Source of the DNA: Planctomyces sp. SH-PL14
GTDB taxonomy: Bacteria > Planctomycetota > Planctomycetia > Planctomycetales > Planctomycetaceae
Direction of reading: 5' to 3'
Assembly (NCBI RefSeq): GCF_001610835.1
Contig: NZ_CP011270.1
Span: 7,210,001 to 7,274,000 of the forward strand
DNA length: 64,000 bases
In this document: positions 1 through 8,164 of the stretch, piece after piece
Layout: every line of letters starts with the position of its first letter
Numbering within the stretch: the first letter of the stretch is position 1
Made by a program: the position numbers and the translations under genes
Notes under the pieces: generated by a model
Seen by the model: the letters and a program-made list of their open reading frames with translations, nothing else
Databases searched by the model: none
What the model was told of the DNA's origin: nothing

Positions 1-1
1 A

Positions 2-25
2 AGCGGACGAAGTGCGTCGTCCGCT
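2..25. other. 9-bp hairpin upstream of murF
   Basis: AGCGGACGA (2-10) pairs with TCGTCCGCT (17-25) around a 6-nt loop. No T-run follows on either strand, so a standard intrinsic terminator is not supported. It may be the end of an upstream gene's 3' region or an RNA structure in a mur operon leader. The sequence upstream is outside the window. Confidence 0.4.
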
Positions 26-119
26 CGCCGCTCCCCGGTCTCTCACGTCGCGCTCGTCCCCTCCCCTCCAGGCCTTCGACTCCCGTCGTTGTGGACGATG
101 GTGAGTCTTTCGTTTCGTC

Positions 120-1535
120 ATGACTCCCTTCACTCTTCAGCAACTGATCGACGCCGTCGATGGCCGGCCCCTCGGCCCGGTCGACGCCCGCAGTCCAGTC
201 TCGCGGATCGAGACCGATTCGCGGCGCGTCCGCAGCGGCGACCTGTTCTGGTGCCTCAAGGGGGACCGCTTCGACGGCCATGACTTCCTGAACGATGTCG
301 CCGACCGGGGGGCGATGGCGTGTGTCGTCGCCGAACAAGCGCCTGGCCTCCCCTCTCCCCTGCCCCTCCCCGCCGTGCAGGTGGCCGACACTCTGGCGGC
401 CCTGTGGGATCTGGCCCGGTGGGACCGGGGCCGGTTCGATCCGCTCGTGATCGGCGTCACCGGCAGCGTCGGAAAGACCACGACGCGGCACCTGATCTTC
501 ACAGTCCTCTCCCGGCAGTTCGTCGGTCTTCAGAACCCGGGGAATCTCAACAATCACATCGGTCTGCCCCTCTCGGTCCTGGGGTTGGCGGAGGAACATG
601 AGTTCGCGGTCTTCGAACTCGGGGCGTCGCGTGTCGGCGAGATCCGGGACCTGGCCGGGATTGCCCAGCCGGAAGTCGGCGTCGTCACGCGGGTCGCTGC
701 AACTCACCTCGATCATTTCGGCTCGGTGGAGAACATCATCCTGGCCAAGGGGGAACTCCTGGAAAGCCTGCCTCCGTCAGGATTTGCGGTCATCAACGGC
801 GATGACGCCGGCGTGGGCCGGCTGGCCCACCGCTTCGATGGACGGGTCATCCGCGTCGGCGAAGGGCCTCGGAACGACCTCGTCGCGACGGGCGTTCAGC
901 TCGAGGATGGCGCGATCGCGTTTCGCGTCGATGGCTCGGAGTTCCGTCTTCCGGCGATCGGACGTCATCACCTCAACTCGGCTCTCCTGGCCCTGGGGGT
1001 CGCCCGGGAAGTCGGGATGTCCGACGCCGCGATCGCGGAGGGCTTCCTCCGGTTCGAAGCGGTGCCGGGACGCTGCCGGCTCGTGACCGTCGGGGAATGG
1101 CTCGTCATCGACGACACCTACAACGCCAGTCCCGCCTCGATGAAGGCGGCCTGCGACGCGCTGGCGAGCTGGAAGGGGGCGCGGAAGCGGATTCTCGTCC
1201 TCGGGGACATGCTCTGTCTCGGCGAGCAGTCCGACGCGTTCCATCGGGAACTCGGGGCCGTCGTCGCCGCGGCAGCGATCGATCAGCTCCTCGCGTTCGG
1301 CATCCAGGCGTCGACCCTGGCGGCGGCAGCCCGCTCGGCGGGAATGGATTCGGGACGGATTGCCGCCACCCAGGATCTGGCGACGCTCACGATGCTCCTC
1401 GACTGCTGGCTCGAACCGGGGGATGTCGTCCTGGTCAAAGGGTCGCGAGGGATGCAGATGGAGCGGGTGCTGGAGATTCTCTCCGCGCTTGCGACGCAGA
1501 AGGCCGGGGCCGGAGTGCGGCGGATCGCCGCCTGA
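120..1535 (+). CDS. murF: UDP-N-acetylmuramoyl-tripeptide--D-alanyl-D-alanine ligase
   Basis: MurF adds D-Ala-D-Ala to the UDP-MurNAc-tripeptide, the last cytoplasmic step in making the peptidoglycan precursor. The 471-aa length is normal for MurF. The N-terminal substrate-binding domain (about 1-105) is followed by the Mur ligase central domain with P-loop GSVGKTTT (115-122), the GNLNNHIGLPLSVL stretch just after it, and a DDTYNASP motif near residue 330 in the C-terminal domain, where MurF enzymes carry it. The ATG at 120 gives the full N-terminal domain. mraY follows 149 bp downstream on the same strand, the usual mur-cluster order. This is direct evidence of peptidoglycan synthesis in a lineage once thought to lack it. 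Confidence 0.95.
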   Translation: MTPFTLQQLIDAVDGRPLGPVDARSPVSRIETDSRRVRSGDLFWCLKGDRFDGHDFLNDVADRGAMACVVAEQAPGLPSPLPLPAVQVADTLAALWDLARWDRGRFDPLVIGVTGSVGKTTTRHLIFTVLSRQFVGLQNPGNLNNHIGLPLSVLGLAEEHEFAVFELGASRVGEIRDLAGIAQPEVGVVTRVAATHLDHFGSVENIILAKGELLESLPPSGFAVINGDDAGVGRLAHRFDGRVIRVGEGPRNDLVATGVQLEDGAIAFRVDGSEFRLPAIGRHHLNSALLALGVAREVGMSDAAIAEGFLRFEAVPGRCRLVTVGEWLVIDDTYNASPASMKAACDALASWKGARKRILVLGDMLCLGEQSDAFHRELGAVVAAAAIDQLLAFGIQASTLAAAARSAGMDSGRIAATQDLATLTMLLDCWLEPGDVVLVKGSRGMQMERVLEILSALATQKAGAGVRRIAA

Positions 1536-1684
1536 TCCAGCGGCCAGTCGGTTCGATGGCGGTCGGCGGCGATGGGGCTCCGCTTCAGGAAAGTCGCTCG
1601 GGGCGCAGGCTCATCTCGCGGAGCGAGATGGCTACAATGCTCCCGGAATCGACTTTCGTGTGACAAGGATGCCGGGCGCTGACG

Positions 1685-2770
1685 ATGGATTCAGGAGGAA
1701 TTGCGGGAGCTCTGTTTGCGGCGGCACTGGTTCCCGGATCGCTGACAACCCGCATCGCGCTCGCGACGCTGGGAGCCTTCCTGGCGGTCCTGATCGCCGG
1801 GCCCTTTGGCATCCGCTGGCTCCGCAGCCGTTTTGGGGAGCGGATCGACAGTGCCTCGGCGCGGCTCAATGAACTGCACGCCGCGAAGCAGAACACCCCT
1901 TCAATGGGGGGGCTGCTGCTGATCGGCGCCACGTGCCTCGTCACTCCCCTGCTCGCGGATCTCGCCAATCCCTTTGTGCCGCTGCTGCTCTTCGTCCTTC
2001 TGACTTTCGGAGCCCTGGGAGCGGCGGACGACTGGATCAAGATCCGGCGCCTCCGGCGGGGACTCACCCCCCGCCAGAAGTTCGTCGTTCAGGTCGTCCT
2101 GGGACTGATCGCGACGTGGTGGCTGCAATCCGCCGGCCAGTCGCGTTCCGACGCCGGAACTGTCGTTCTCCCATTGGGAAACGTCACCGTAGCGCTCGGA
2201 ACCGGGTTCCTGATCTGGGGGGCGCTCGTCGTCGTCGGGAGCTCCAATGGAGTCAACCTGACCGATGGCCTGGATGGTCTCGCCGCCGGCACCTGGCTGA
2301 TCTCCGGGACCTGTATCGCCGTGCTGACCTACCTGGCGGGGCACGCAGAGTTCGCCCGGCATCTCGGCATTCCGTCGGTTCCGGGAAGCGGCGAGATCAC
2401 GGTCGTCCTGGGGGCGATGCTCGGCGCGGTCCTGGGCTTCCTGTGGTTCAACTGCCATCCCGCGCAGGTCTTCATGGGAGACACCGGAGCGCTCTCCCTG
2501 GGGGCCGTCCTGGGGCTCGCCGCGCTGGCGGTCAAACAGGAACTGCTGCTGATCTTCGTCGGCGGCGTGTTCGTGATCGAGACCCTGAGCGTCTTCTTCC
2601 AGATGGGGACGTATCGGCTCATCGGCCGCAAGCCGCTCCGGTGCAGCCCGCTCCACAACCACTTCGTCTTCCGCGGCGATCCCGAGACACGGATCGTGAC
2701 CCGCTTCTGGATCGCCGCGATCCTCCTGGCGATCGCCGGACTGGCGACGCTCAAGCTCCGCACGCTCTAG
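1685..2770 (+). CDS. mraY: Phospho-N-acetylmuramoyl-pentapeptide-transferase
   Basis: MraY moves phospho-MurNAc-pentapeptide from UDP to undecaprenyl phosphate, giving lipid I at the inner membrane. The 361-aa protein is rich in hydrophobic segments (about ten). It carries the family signatures NLTDGLDGLAAG (about residue 190), HPAQVFMGDTGALSLG (about 260) and the C-terminal PLHNHF histidine motif. An AGGAG-like ribosome site (ggattcaggagg) overlaps the start region. It is probably co-transcribed with murF. Its stop lies 57 bp from the stop of the convergent topoisomerase gene, and I see no clear terminator in that gap. Confidence 0.95.
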   Translation: MDSGGIAGALFAAALVPGSLTTRIALATLGAFLAVLIAGPFGIRWLRSRFGERIDSASARLNELHAAKQNTPSMGGLLLIGATCLVTPLLADLANPFVPLLLFVLLTFGALGAADDWIKIRRLRRGLTPRQKFVVQVVLGLIATWWLQSAGQSRSDAGTVVLPLGNVTVALGTGFLIWGALVVVGSSNGVNLTDGLDGLAAGTWLISGTCIAVLTYLAGHAEFARHLGIPSVPGSGEITVVLGAMLGAVLGFLWFNCHPAQVFMGDTGALSLGAVLGLAALAVKQELLLIFVGGVFVIETLSVFFQMGTYRLIGRKPLRCSPLHNHFVFRGDPETRIVTRFWIAAILLAIAGLATLKLRTL

Positions 2771-2827
2771 ATGGTAGTCCTCGCCCCCGGCTGGCTGAGA
2801 ACTGAAAACTGACGACCGAAAACCCTC

Positions 2828-5182
2828 TCACGACTCAAACTGGTTCCAGTCCACGAGGGGCGGCTCCGGACGGATGATCCGCTTGATCGACGTCCGCTGG
2901 CTCGTCTTGATCCCCTTCCCTCCCCGGCCGGTGACGGCGTACTTCATCTGGCCGAAACTCAGTTCCTTGTCGTTCTCGTTGATCACGCGGAGGGCATCGG
3001 ACGGCCGGGCCAGAATCTGAGCCCCCAGGACCTTATCCCCCTTCTCGCTCAATTTGAGGCCGCGGACTCCTCGTCCGGCGGATCCCAGGACCGGGACTTC
3101 CTGCACGGCGAAATGAATCAGCCGCGCGGCCTGCGAGATCAGGAAGATGGTCTCGGGGTCGTTCACGATCTGAACGTGCACCACCTTGTCCCCTTCGGCG
3201 AGCCGGCAATAGCGGCGGCCGTTCTTCGTGGAGGGGAGCCGGAACAGCGAGAGCGAGAGCCGCATCACCTGCCCGAGCGCCGTCGCGATGAACAGGTAAG
3301 GGGCCGGGCCGGGCTGGTCTTCAACTTCGCTGTCCGCCGGCGTGATCCTGGGATCCGTCCCCAGGGCGGCGACCAGGTCGACGCCGTCTGAGAGTTTGAC
3401 GTGCTTGGCGAGCGGCTCCCCGTAGCCGGTCGACGCGGGGATCTGGTCGGCGGGCAGGGTGTAGGCCGTTCCGTCGTTGGCAAACACAATGAGATTGTCG
3501 AGTGTGCTGCAGGGAACGATCGACAGCACTTCATCGCCGTCCCGCATCCGGAGCTTGTCGATCGACGAGATCTTGCCGATCCGCCGAACCCATCCATCGG
3601 TCGAGATGACGACGTTCGTGTTCTCCCGGACGATGTAGGCCTGCGGGTCGAACTCGGCGATCTCCTCGGAGGATCCGATGGCGGTGCGGCGGCGCTCGGT
3701 GGCTGCCTCTTCGAGGGCCTGCAGCTCCTTCTGGACTTCGCCCCACAGCTTCTTGTCGGAGGCGAGGATCTTGCGGATGCGGTCCGCCTCCGCTTCCTTC
3801 TCCGCCAGCTCCTGCCGGATCCGCCCGATCTCGAGCTGGGAGATGCGGTAGAGCTGGAGCTCCAGGATGGCGTTCGTCTGCTCGGCATCGAGTGGGAAAG
3901 CCTTCATGAGCTTCTCGGCCGCGTCCGCCTTTCCGTCGCTGGAGCGGATGATCTTGATCGCCTTGTCGAGCCCGTCGAAGACGATCGCGAAGCCGCGGAG
4001 GATGTGGATCCGCCGCTCGAGCTGCCGGAGCTGGTACTCGAACCGCCGGCGGACCGTCGCGAACCGGAAGTCGAGGAAGTACCGGAGGATCTCGGTCAGC
4101 GAGCACCGCTTCGGGACGAGCGCCCCGTTCTCCTCCGGAACCAGGCAGGTCGCGTTGTAGGCGAAGTTGTCCTCGAGCTTCGTGTGCTTGTAGCAGTAGG
4201 CCATGACGGCCGCCGGATCGGAGCCCGGCTTGATCTCCAGAATGATCCGCATCCCAAGCTTGTCGTTCGACTCGTCCGCGACGTCGACGAGCTGCGGCAG
4301 CTTGCGGGAATCGCGGATCTCGCCGAGGGCGTTCATGAGCGGCCCGGTTTCGACTCCGTAGGGGATCGTGTGCACGACGATCCGGTTCTTCGACTCCTTC
4401 CCCCGCTCGGTGTCGAGCTTCCACTCCGCGCGGACCTTGATGCTCCCCCGCCCTTCCTCGTACGCCTGCCGCAATTCCGTCCGGTCGGTGACGATCCGTC
4501 CGCCGAGCGGGAAGTCGGGCCCCTTGAGCTTCCCCATCACCTGGGCGACGCTCGCCTCGGGGTTCTCGATCATGAAGATGCAGGCCCGCAGCACTTCCCC
4601 CAGGTTGTGCGGCGGCATGTTGGTCGCCATCCCGACGGCGATCCCCTGCGTCCCGTTGACGAGGAGGTTGGGGAACTGGGCCGGCATGACGACCGGCTCG
4701 TCGCGCGTGCCGTCGTAGTTCGTCCGCGTGTCGACGGTCTCGTACCGCAGCTCCTCCATGAGCTGCTCCGCCCGCCGGGTCAGCTTGGCTTCGGTGTATC
4801 GCTGGGCCGCCGGCGGGAGGCCGATGATCGAGCCGAAGTTCCCCTGGCCGTGGACGAGCGGCTCGCGGAGGGTGAAGTCCTGGGCCATGCGGACCAGGGC
4901 GTCGTAGGCCGCCACGTCGCCGTGCGGGTGAAACTTTCCGATGACGTCTCCGACGATACGGGCGCACTTCACGAACTTGGCGTCGGCGGTCAGCCCCAGC
5001 TCGTGATACATCACGTAGAGGATCCGACGATGGACCGGCTTGAGGCCGTCGCGGACGTCCGGGAGGGCCCGGGACATGATGACCGACATGGCGTAGTTGA
5101 GGTAACGCCGCCGGGTCTCATCGCTGATCGAAACGAACTGGATCTGGTCTTCGTCCCCATTCGCCGCGCTGCGAGAAACCAC
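2828..5182 (-). CDS. gyrA: DNA gyrase / topoisomerase IV subunit A
   Basis: Type IIA topoisomerase breakage-reunion subunit that cuts and rejoins DNA through a tyrosine-DNA link. From the GTG at 5182 it has 784 aa: winged helix and tower (about 15-500), catalytic Tyr129 in AAQRYTEAK, then the C-terminal beta-pinwheel. The frame is open further upstream to 5290, but GGAG (5193-5190) lies 7 nt before the GTG and the extension is low-complexity Arg/Pro, so GTG is preferred. A GyrA-box-like TGRGGKGIK sits near the extreme C-terminus rather than early in the pinwheel, so gyrase versus Topo IV is not settled. The position equivalent to E. coli Ser83 is Val90, and Asp94 (Asp87) is kept. No B subunit is nearby. 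Confidence 0.9.
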   Translation of the reverse strand: MVSRSAANGDEDQIQFVSISDETRRRYLNYAMSVIMSRALPDVRDGLKPVHRRILYVMYHELGLTADAKFVKCARIVGDVIGKFHPHGDVAAYDALVRMAQDFTLREPLVHGQGNFGSIIGLPPAAQRYTEAKLTRRAEQLMEELRYETVDTRTNYDGTRDEPVVMPAQFPNLLVNGTQGIAVGMATNMPPHNLGEVLRACIFMIENPEASVAQVMGKLKGPDFPLGGRIVTDRTELRQAYEEGRGSIKVRAEWKLDTERGKESKNRIVVHTIPYGVETGPLMNALGEIRDSRKLPQLVDVADESNDKLGMRIILEIKPGSDPAAVMAYCYKHTKLEDNFAYNATCLVPEENGALVPKRCSLTEILRYFLDFRFATVRRRFEYQLRQLERRIHILRGFAIVFDGLDKAIKIIRSSDGKADAAEKLMKAFPLDAEQTNAILELQLYRISQLEIGRIRQELAEKEAEADRIRKILASDKKLWGEVQKELQALEEAATERRRTAIGSSEEIAEFDPQAYIVRENTNVVISTDGWVRRIGKISSIDKLRMRDGDEVLSIVPCSTLDNLIVFANDGTAYTLPADQIPASTGYGEPLAKHVKLSDGVDLVAALGTDPRITPADSEVEDQPGPAPYLFIATALGQVMRLSLSLFRLPSTKNGRRYCRLAEGDKVVHVQIVNDPETIFLISQAARLIHFAVQEVPVLGSAGRGVRGLKLSEKGDKVLGAQILARPSDALRVINENDKELSFGQMKYAVTGRGGKGIKTSQRTSIKRIIRPEPPLVDWNQFES

Positions 5183-5644
5183 TGCAAGTCTCCGTCTTCC
5201 CGTGTTCCGTTCCGCGGCTCCCCTCCCTCGTGGAGGTGGAACCGGTCCAATCCCTGATCGGCGATGCCGGCGGGCGGCCTGTCGCTGCAACCTGCTGCCC
5301 GGCAGCCAGTTAAACCGACCGGCGACCGCGGTGTTCCGACGCCGAAGCGCGGAAGTCTAGCAAGCTGGGCAAACCCTGACGATCCTGCTGGTGGTGCGGA
5401 TTGTAGTGCAAGTACGCACGGCGCAACCTTCGACAGGGGTATGCCTTGTGACGCAGTGCCGTTTCAACCGTTCCCATGGGAATCCAGTGAACCGCTTTTG
5501 GGCCAATGCCGAAATTCAACTACGACATCTTGTCCGGCAAGCGATACGGCCAGATGCAGGGGGGCCAGGTCATGACGGACCTGGCGGATTCATCGCGCCC
5601 ACGACTCCAGCGAGCCGTGGAACCTCAGGGAGGGGGAACAGGAC
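5183..5644. other. Intergenic spacer between divergent genes
   Basis: This 462-bp spacer should hold promoters for the topoisomerase gene (minus) and the secreted protein at 5645 (plus). A small hairpin, CCAGGTC (5565-5571) with GACCTGG (5578-5584), lies about 60 bp before the plus-strand gene. I see no convincing coding frame or RNA gene here. Confidence 0.5.
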
Positions 5645-6082
5645 ATGTCAGTACGAATCATGACGGGGGCGGCGGTTCTCTTTGCCGCGTCTTTGCTGAA
5701 CTCGGCCCTGGCCCAGGTGCCGGCCATCGACGCGCCGTATCCGGCGGCTGGAGCTCCTCCGGCGCCGTATTGCCAGGGAGTCAACGTCGGGCAGTATCCG
5801 CAGCTCAACGCTCCGCTCTACCCCTCTCCGGTCCAGTACACGCCTCCGTGGAACGGCGGCGCGATTTACACGAACCAGGCCCTCGCTCCGCACGAGTACC
5901 TGTATCCGCATCAGTACAAGGCCATGTACCCGCCGTTCTACCACAAGGTGCACGGCGGTTGGATCGTGACGCCGTGGGGCGTCCGGCAGCATGAGAAGTG
6001 GAAGCTCGAAGGGACGATGGTCAAGGTGAACTACCTCTCCCACCGCGCCCCGTTCTCCTTCTTCATCCCGCCCCGCCACTGA
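5645..6082 (+). CDS. Secreted Pro/Tyr-rich protein, unknown function
   Basis: Small exported protein of 145 aa that I do not recognise as a named family. A clear signal peptide (about residues 1-24: basic SVRIM start, hydrophobic core, ALA-Q cleavage context) precedes a mature part rich in Pro, Tyr and His (for example PHEYLYPHQYKAMYPP). A good GA-rich ribosome site (gggggaacagg) lies before the ATG. It is the first of three consecutive plus-strand secreted proteins (to 8106), which suggests a shared envelope role. Planctomycete walls are known to hold unusual secreted proteins; a wall or surface role here is inference. Confidence 0.75.
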   Translation: MSVRIMTGAAVLFAASLLNSALAQVPAIDAPYPAAGAPPAPYCQGVNVGQYPQLNAPLYPSPVQYTPPWNGGAIYTNQALAPHEYLYPHQYKAMYPPFYHKVHGGWIVTPWGVRQHEKWKLEGTMVKVNYLSHRAPFSFFIPPRH

Positions 6083-6426
6083 GTTCCCGCCGCCACGTTG
6101 GACGATCCTCCCTCCCGTTTGTGCGAGCGGTCCCCCGCTCGCCCGGCAGGGTGGCGACACCAGCCTGGCCGATGGACTTGGACCGACGATCGGCGAGCTG
6201 AAGCACAACGAAGACAGATTCCGGGGATGCCGCGGCTGATCGGACCGTTCCGGTCGGCATGACATTTCCCGCCGAGGGAGCGCCGCGAGGCGGCTCCACG
6301 GACCGCCCGCTGGCCCCCGCCAGGTTGGCGATCCGGCACGTGCCGGATCGGGGACGGTCCGTAGACGAACGTGACATTCCGAGCTGGTCTGCCGGAATCC
6401 CGGACGGATCGGTCTTTACCCCCAGG
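6083..6426. other. Intergenic spacer with perfect 22-bp palindrome
   Basis: This 344-bp spacer lies between two secreted-protein genes. It holds a perfect palindrome at 6329-6350 (half-site CGATCCGGCAC, centre CAC|GTG) and a CGGCAGGGTGGC motif at about 6145-6156 shared with the small repeats elsewhere in the window. A frame open from 6259 into the next gene is here treated as leader, because the downstream ATG gives a signal peptide. Confidence 0.5.
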
Positions 6427-7263
6427 ATGGAAGCGATGTTGAGACTGCTCCTTTCCCCATGGATGGTCCGGTCCGTTGCGGGACTGGTCGTTTCCGCGAC
6501 CGCCTGCGGCCTCTACGCGGACGACAGCGTGGGCGTCGTCCGGATCCGGGACCGCCAGGCTCCGGTGGTCCGGGCCCAGTCGCCCGAGGCTCCGGCGTCG
6601 GTCACGCCGGTCGCCGGCGAGCAGGTCGCCACCCCGGCGAACTGCGAACAGACGCAGCCCTGTGCTCCGGCCCAGTCCTGCGGTCCGGTTCCCTGCGGCG
6701 GAGCTCCCCAGCCTTACTGCCGGTCGAACGCGACCGAGCACTGTCCGGCTGAGCACTGCCCCAACAACGCGGTGGAGTGCCAGGAACCCGGTCTCTGCTG
6801 GCATATCAAGGCGCACGCCATCATGGCCGCCGAGAAGGCCCGCATCCGTCGGGAAGATGCCCGCCGCGGGATGGCCTATCGTCACGGCGCCCACGACGGC
6901 TCCTGCCCTCCCGGATGCCCGGAGTGCGAGCGGTGCCGCGCCGGCGGATGCCATGACGGCTGGCTGCGGAAGAAGCTCGGCTACTTCCACTGCACCGGCT
7001 CGTGCGGCCAGGGAACGCCGCTCCTCGGCAAGTACCACATGGTTTACCCGGTCAATCCCGGTTACTTCGATCCCCGCGACGGGATGGTCTACAGCTCCCA
7101 GGTGTTCAACACCCCGGTCGGAGTCCCCCTCGCGCCGGTCGTCCACCACCAGTACAACTACGGTTGGGGCGTCCCCTCGAGCCGTCTGACGCCGGTCTCG
7201 CATCCGGTCTCTCCTTACGGCGGAGCCCCGATCGGCCAGGGTCCTTACGGACTCGCCCCCTGA
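6427..7263 (+). CDS. Secreted cysteine-rich protein, unknown function
   Basis: Exported protein of 278 aa from the ATG at 6427 (an ATG at 6436 is equally possible). The frame is open back to 6259, but only the internal start puts a hydrophobic signal segment (LRLLLSPWMVRSVAGLVVS) at the N-terminus. The mature part has 16 cysteines, many in clusters such as CPPGCPECERCRAGGC, and a C-terminal Tyr/Pro/Val part (KYHMVYPVNPGYFDPRDG). Just after the signal region, DDSVGVVRIRDRQ resembles DDCNEGLVRITDCQ of the next gene, so the two may be distant paralogues. Metal binding or disulphide cross-linking in the cell wall are the plausible roles, both inferred. Confidence 0.75.
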   Translation: MEAMLRLLLSPWMVRSVAGLVVSATACGLYADDSVGVVRIRDRQAPVVRAQSPEAPASVTPVAGEQVATPANCEQTQPCAPAQSCGPVPCGGAPQPYCRSNATEHCPAEHCPNNAVECQEPGLCWHIKAHAIMAAEKARIRREDARRGMAYRHGAHDGSCPPGCPECERCRAGGCHDGWLRKKLGYFHCTGSCGQGTPLLGKYHMVYPVNPGYFDPRDGMVYSSQVFNTPVGVPLAPVVHHQYNYGWGVPSSRLTPVSHPVSPYGGAPIGQGPYGLAP

Positions 7264-7392
7264 TCGTCCGGCAGAAACCGAATCGATCCAGCCCGCAGCC
7301 TCCAGTCCTCCGCCGGGACGGCGACGTCCCGGCGGCTCTTCGAAACAGCCTCAGGTCAGAACGAACTCACACTTCTAGGAATGGAAACTCCC

Positions 7393-8106
7393 ATGGTCAG
7401 CAAGACGCTTAAGGCGCTCGCTGTCGGAATGTCCGGAGGGCTTCTGGCTCTGAGCGGATCGATCGCGATGGCGGATGACTGCAACGAAGGGCTGGTCCGG
7501 ATCACGGACTGCCAGGGTCGGGCCGACGCCATCCAGGCGGGGACGGCCGGAGCCCCCTGCCGGACCGACGGCAACTGCCGCGGCGGCCGCTGCGGAAACG
7601 GCACTGGCCACATTCGTGGAGTCGCCAGCATCTTCCTGTGCCCGCACGGTGCGGGGACCCACTCGCCGGATCACGGCTGGGCTCCTCCGGGACGCGTCCA
7701 GCTCCCCTATCCCCGTCCGGTTGCCTACCAGAAGTGGTTCCCGGATCAGTGGACCGGTCAGCCGAGCCCGTACGTCGCCGGTGGGCCGCGGCCTCCGGTG
7801 GTCTACATGCCGACGGACACGACCCAGCTCGGCTACTACTACCAGACCGTTCCCCGCTGGCACGCCTACACCGGCATGATCCCGGGACCGCCGAACCCGG
7901 CCGACTTCCATCATGACCTCTGCCAGCTGCGGGGGATGAACGGCGCCTACTGCCCGGAAGCGACCGGCTCGGCCGTCCAGCCGACTCCGGCCGGTACGAC
8001 CCCGGCTCCGGTGCCGGCCGATGGGCCGACTCCGGCTCCGGCCCCGCAGGCGGGCGCTCTGGAGAAGTCGTCGCAGACGCCGGCCCTGGTGCCCGTCAAC
8101 AAGTAA
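7393..8106 (+). CDS. Secreted Pro-rich protein, unknown function
   Basis: Exported protein of 237 aa from the ATG at 7393. An in-frame ATG at 7381 also exists, but GGAA lies 6 nt before 7393. The signal peptide covers about residues 1-27 (SKTLKALAVG...AMA). The N-terminal mature part contains DDCNEGLVRITDCQ, matching the start of the preceding secreted protein, then a Cys/Gly-rich stretch, a Tyr/Pro-rich centre and a Pro/Ala-rich tail. It probably belongs to the same envelope gene set as its two upstream neighbours. Transcription should end at the hairpin at 8132-8164. Confidence 0.75.
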   Translation: MVSKTLKALAVGMSGGLLALSGSIAMADDCNEGLVRITDCQGRADAIQAGTAGAPCRTDGNCRGGRCGNGTGHIRGVASIFLCPHGAGTHSPDHGWAPPGRVQLPYPRPVAYQKWFPDQWTGQPSPYVAGGPRPPVVYMPTDTTQLGYYYQTVPRWHAYTGMIPGPPNPADFHHDLCQLRGMNGAYCPEATGSAVQPTPAGTTPAPVPADGPTPAPAPQAGALEKSSQTPALVPVNK

Positions 8107-8131
8107 GCCGACGCGATCAGAATCATTCTGC

Positions 8132-8164
8132 GAGAGAGGGCGACTAGTCGCCCTCTCTTTTTTT
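8132..8164. terminator. Bidirectional intrinsic terminator overlapping a coding 3' end
   Basis: A perfect 26-nt palindrome (half AGAGAGGGCGACT) is followed by a T-run on the plus strand. It terminates the secreted-protein gene ending at 8106. The minus-strand gene ends at 8144 inside it: its last codons (KKREGD) and TAG stop are encoded by the run of A's and one arm of the stem. Confidence 0.85.

Noticed and set aside
3401-5257. 618-aa plus-strand open frame
   Set aside because: Antisense shadow of the topoisomerase A gene; no family motif, low-complexity Arg/Leu/Asp.
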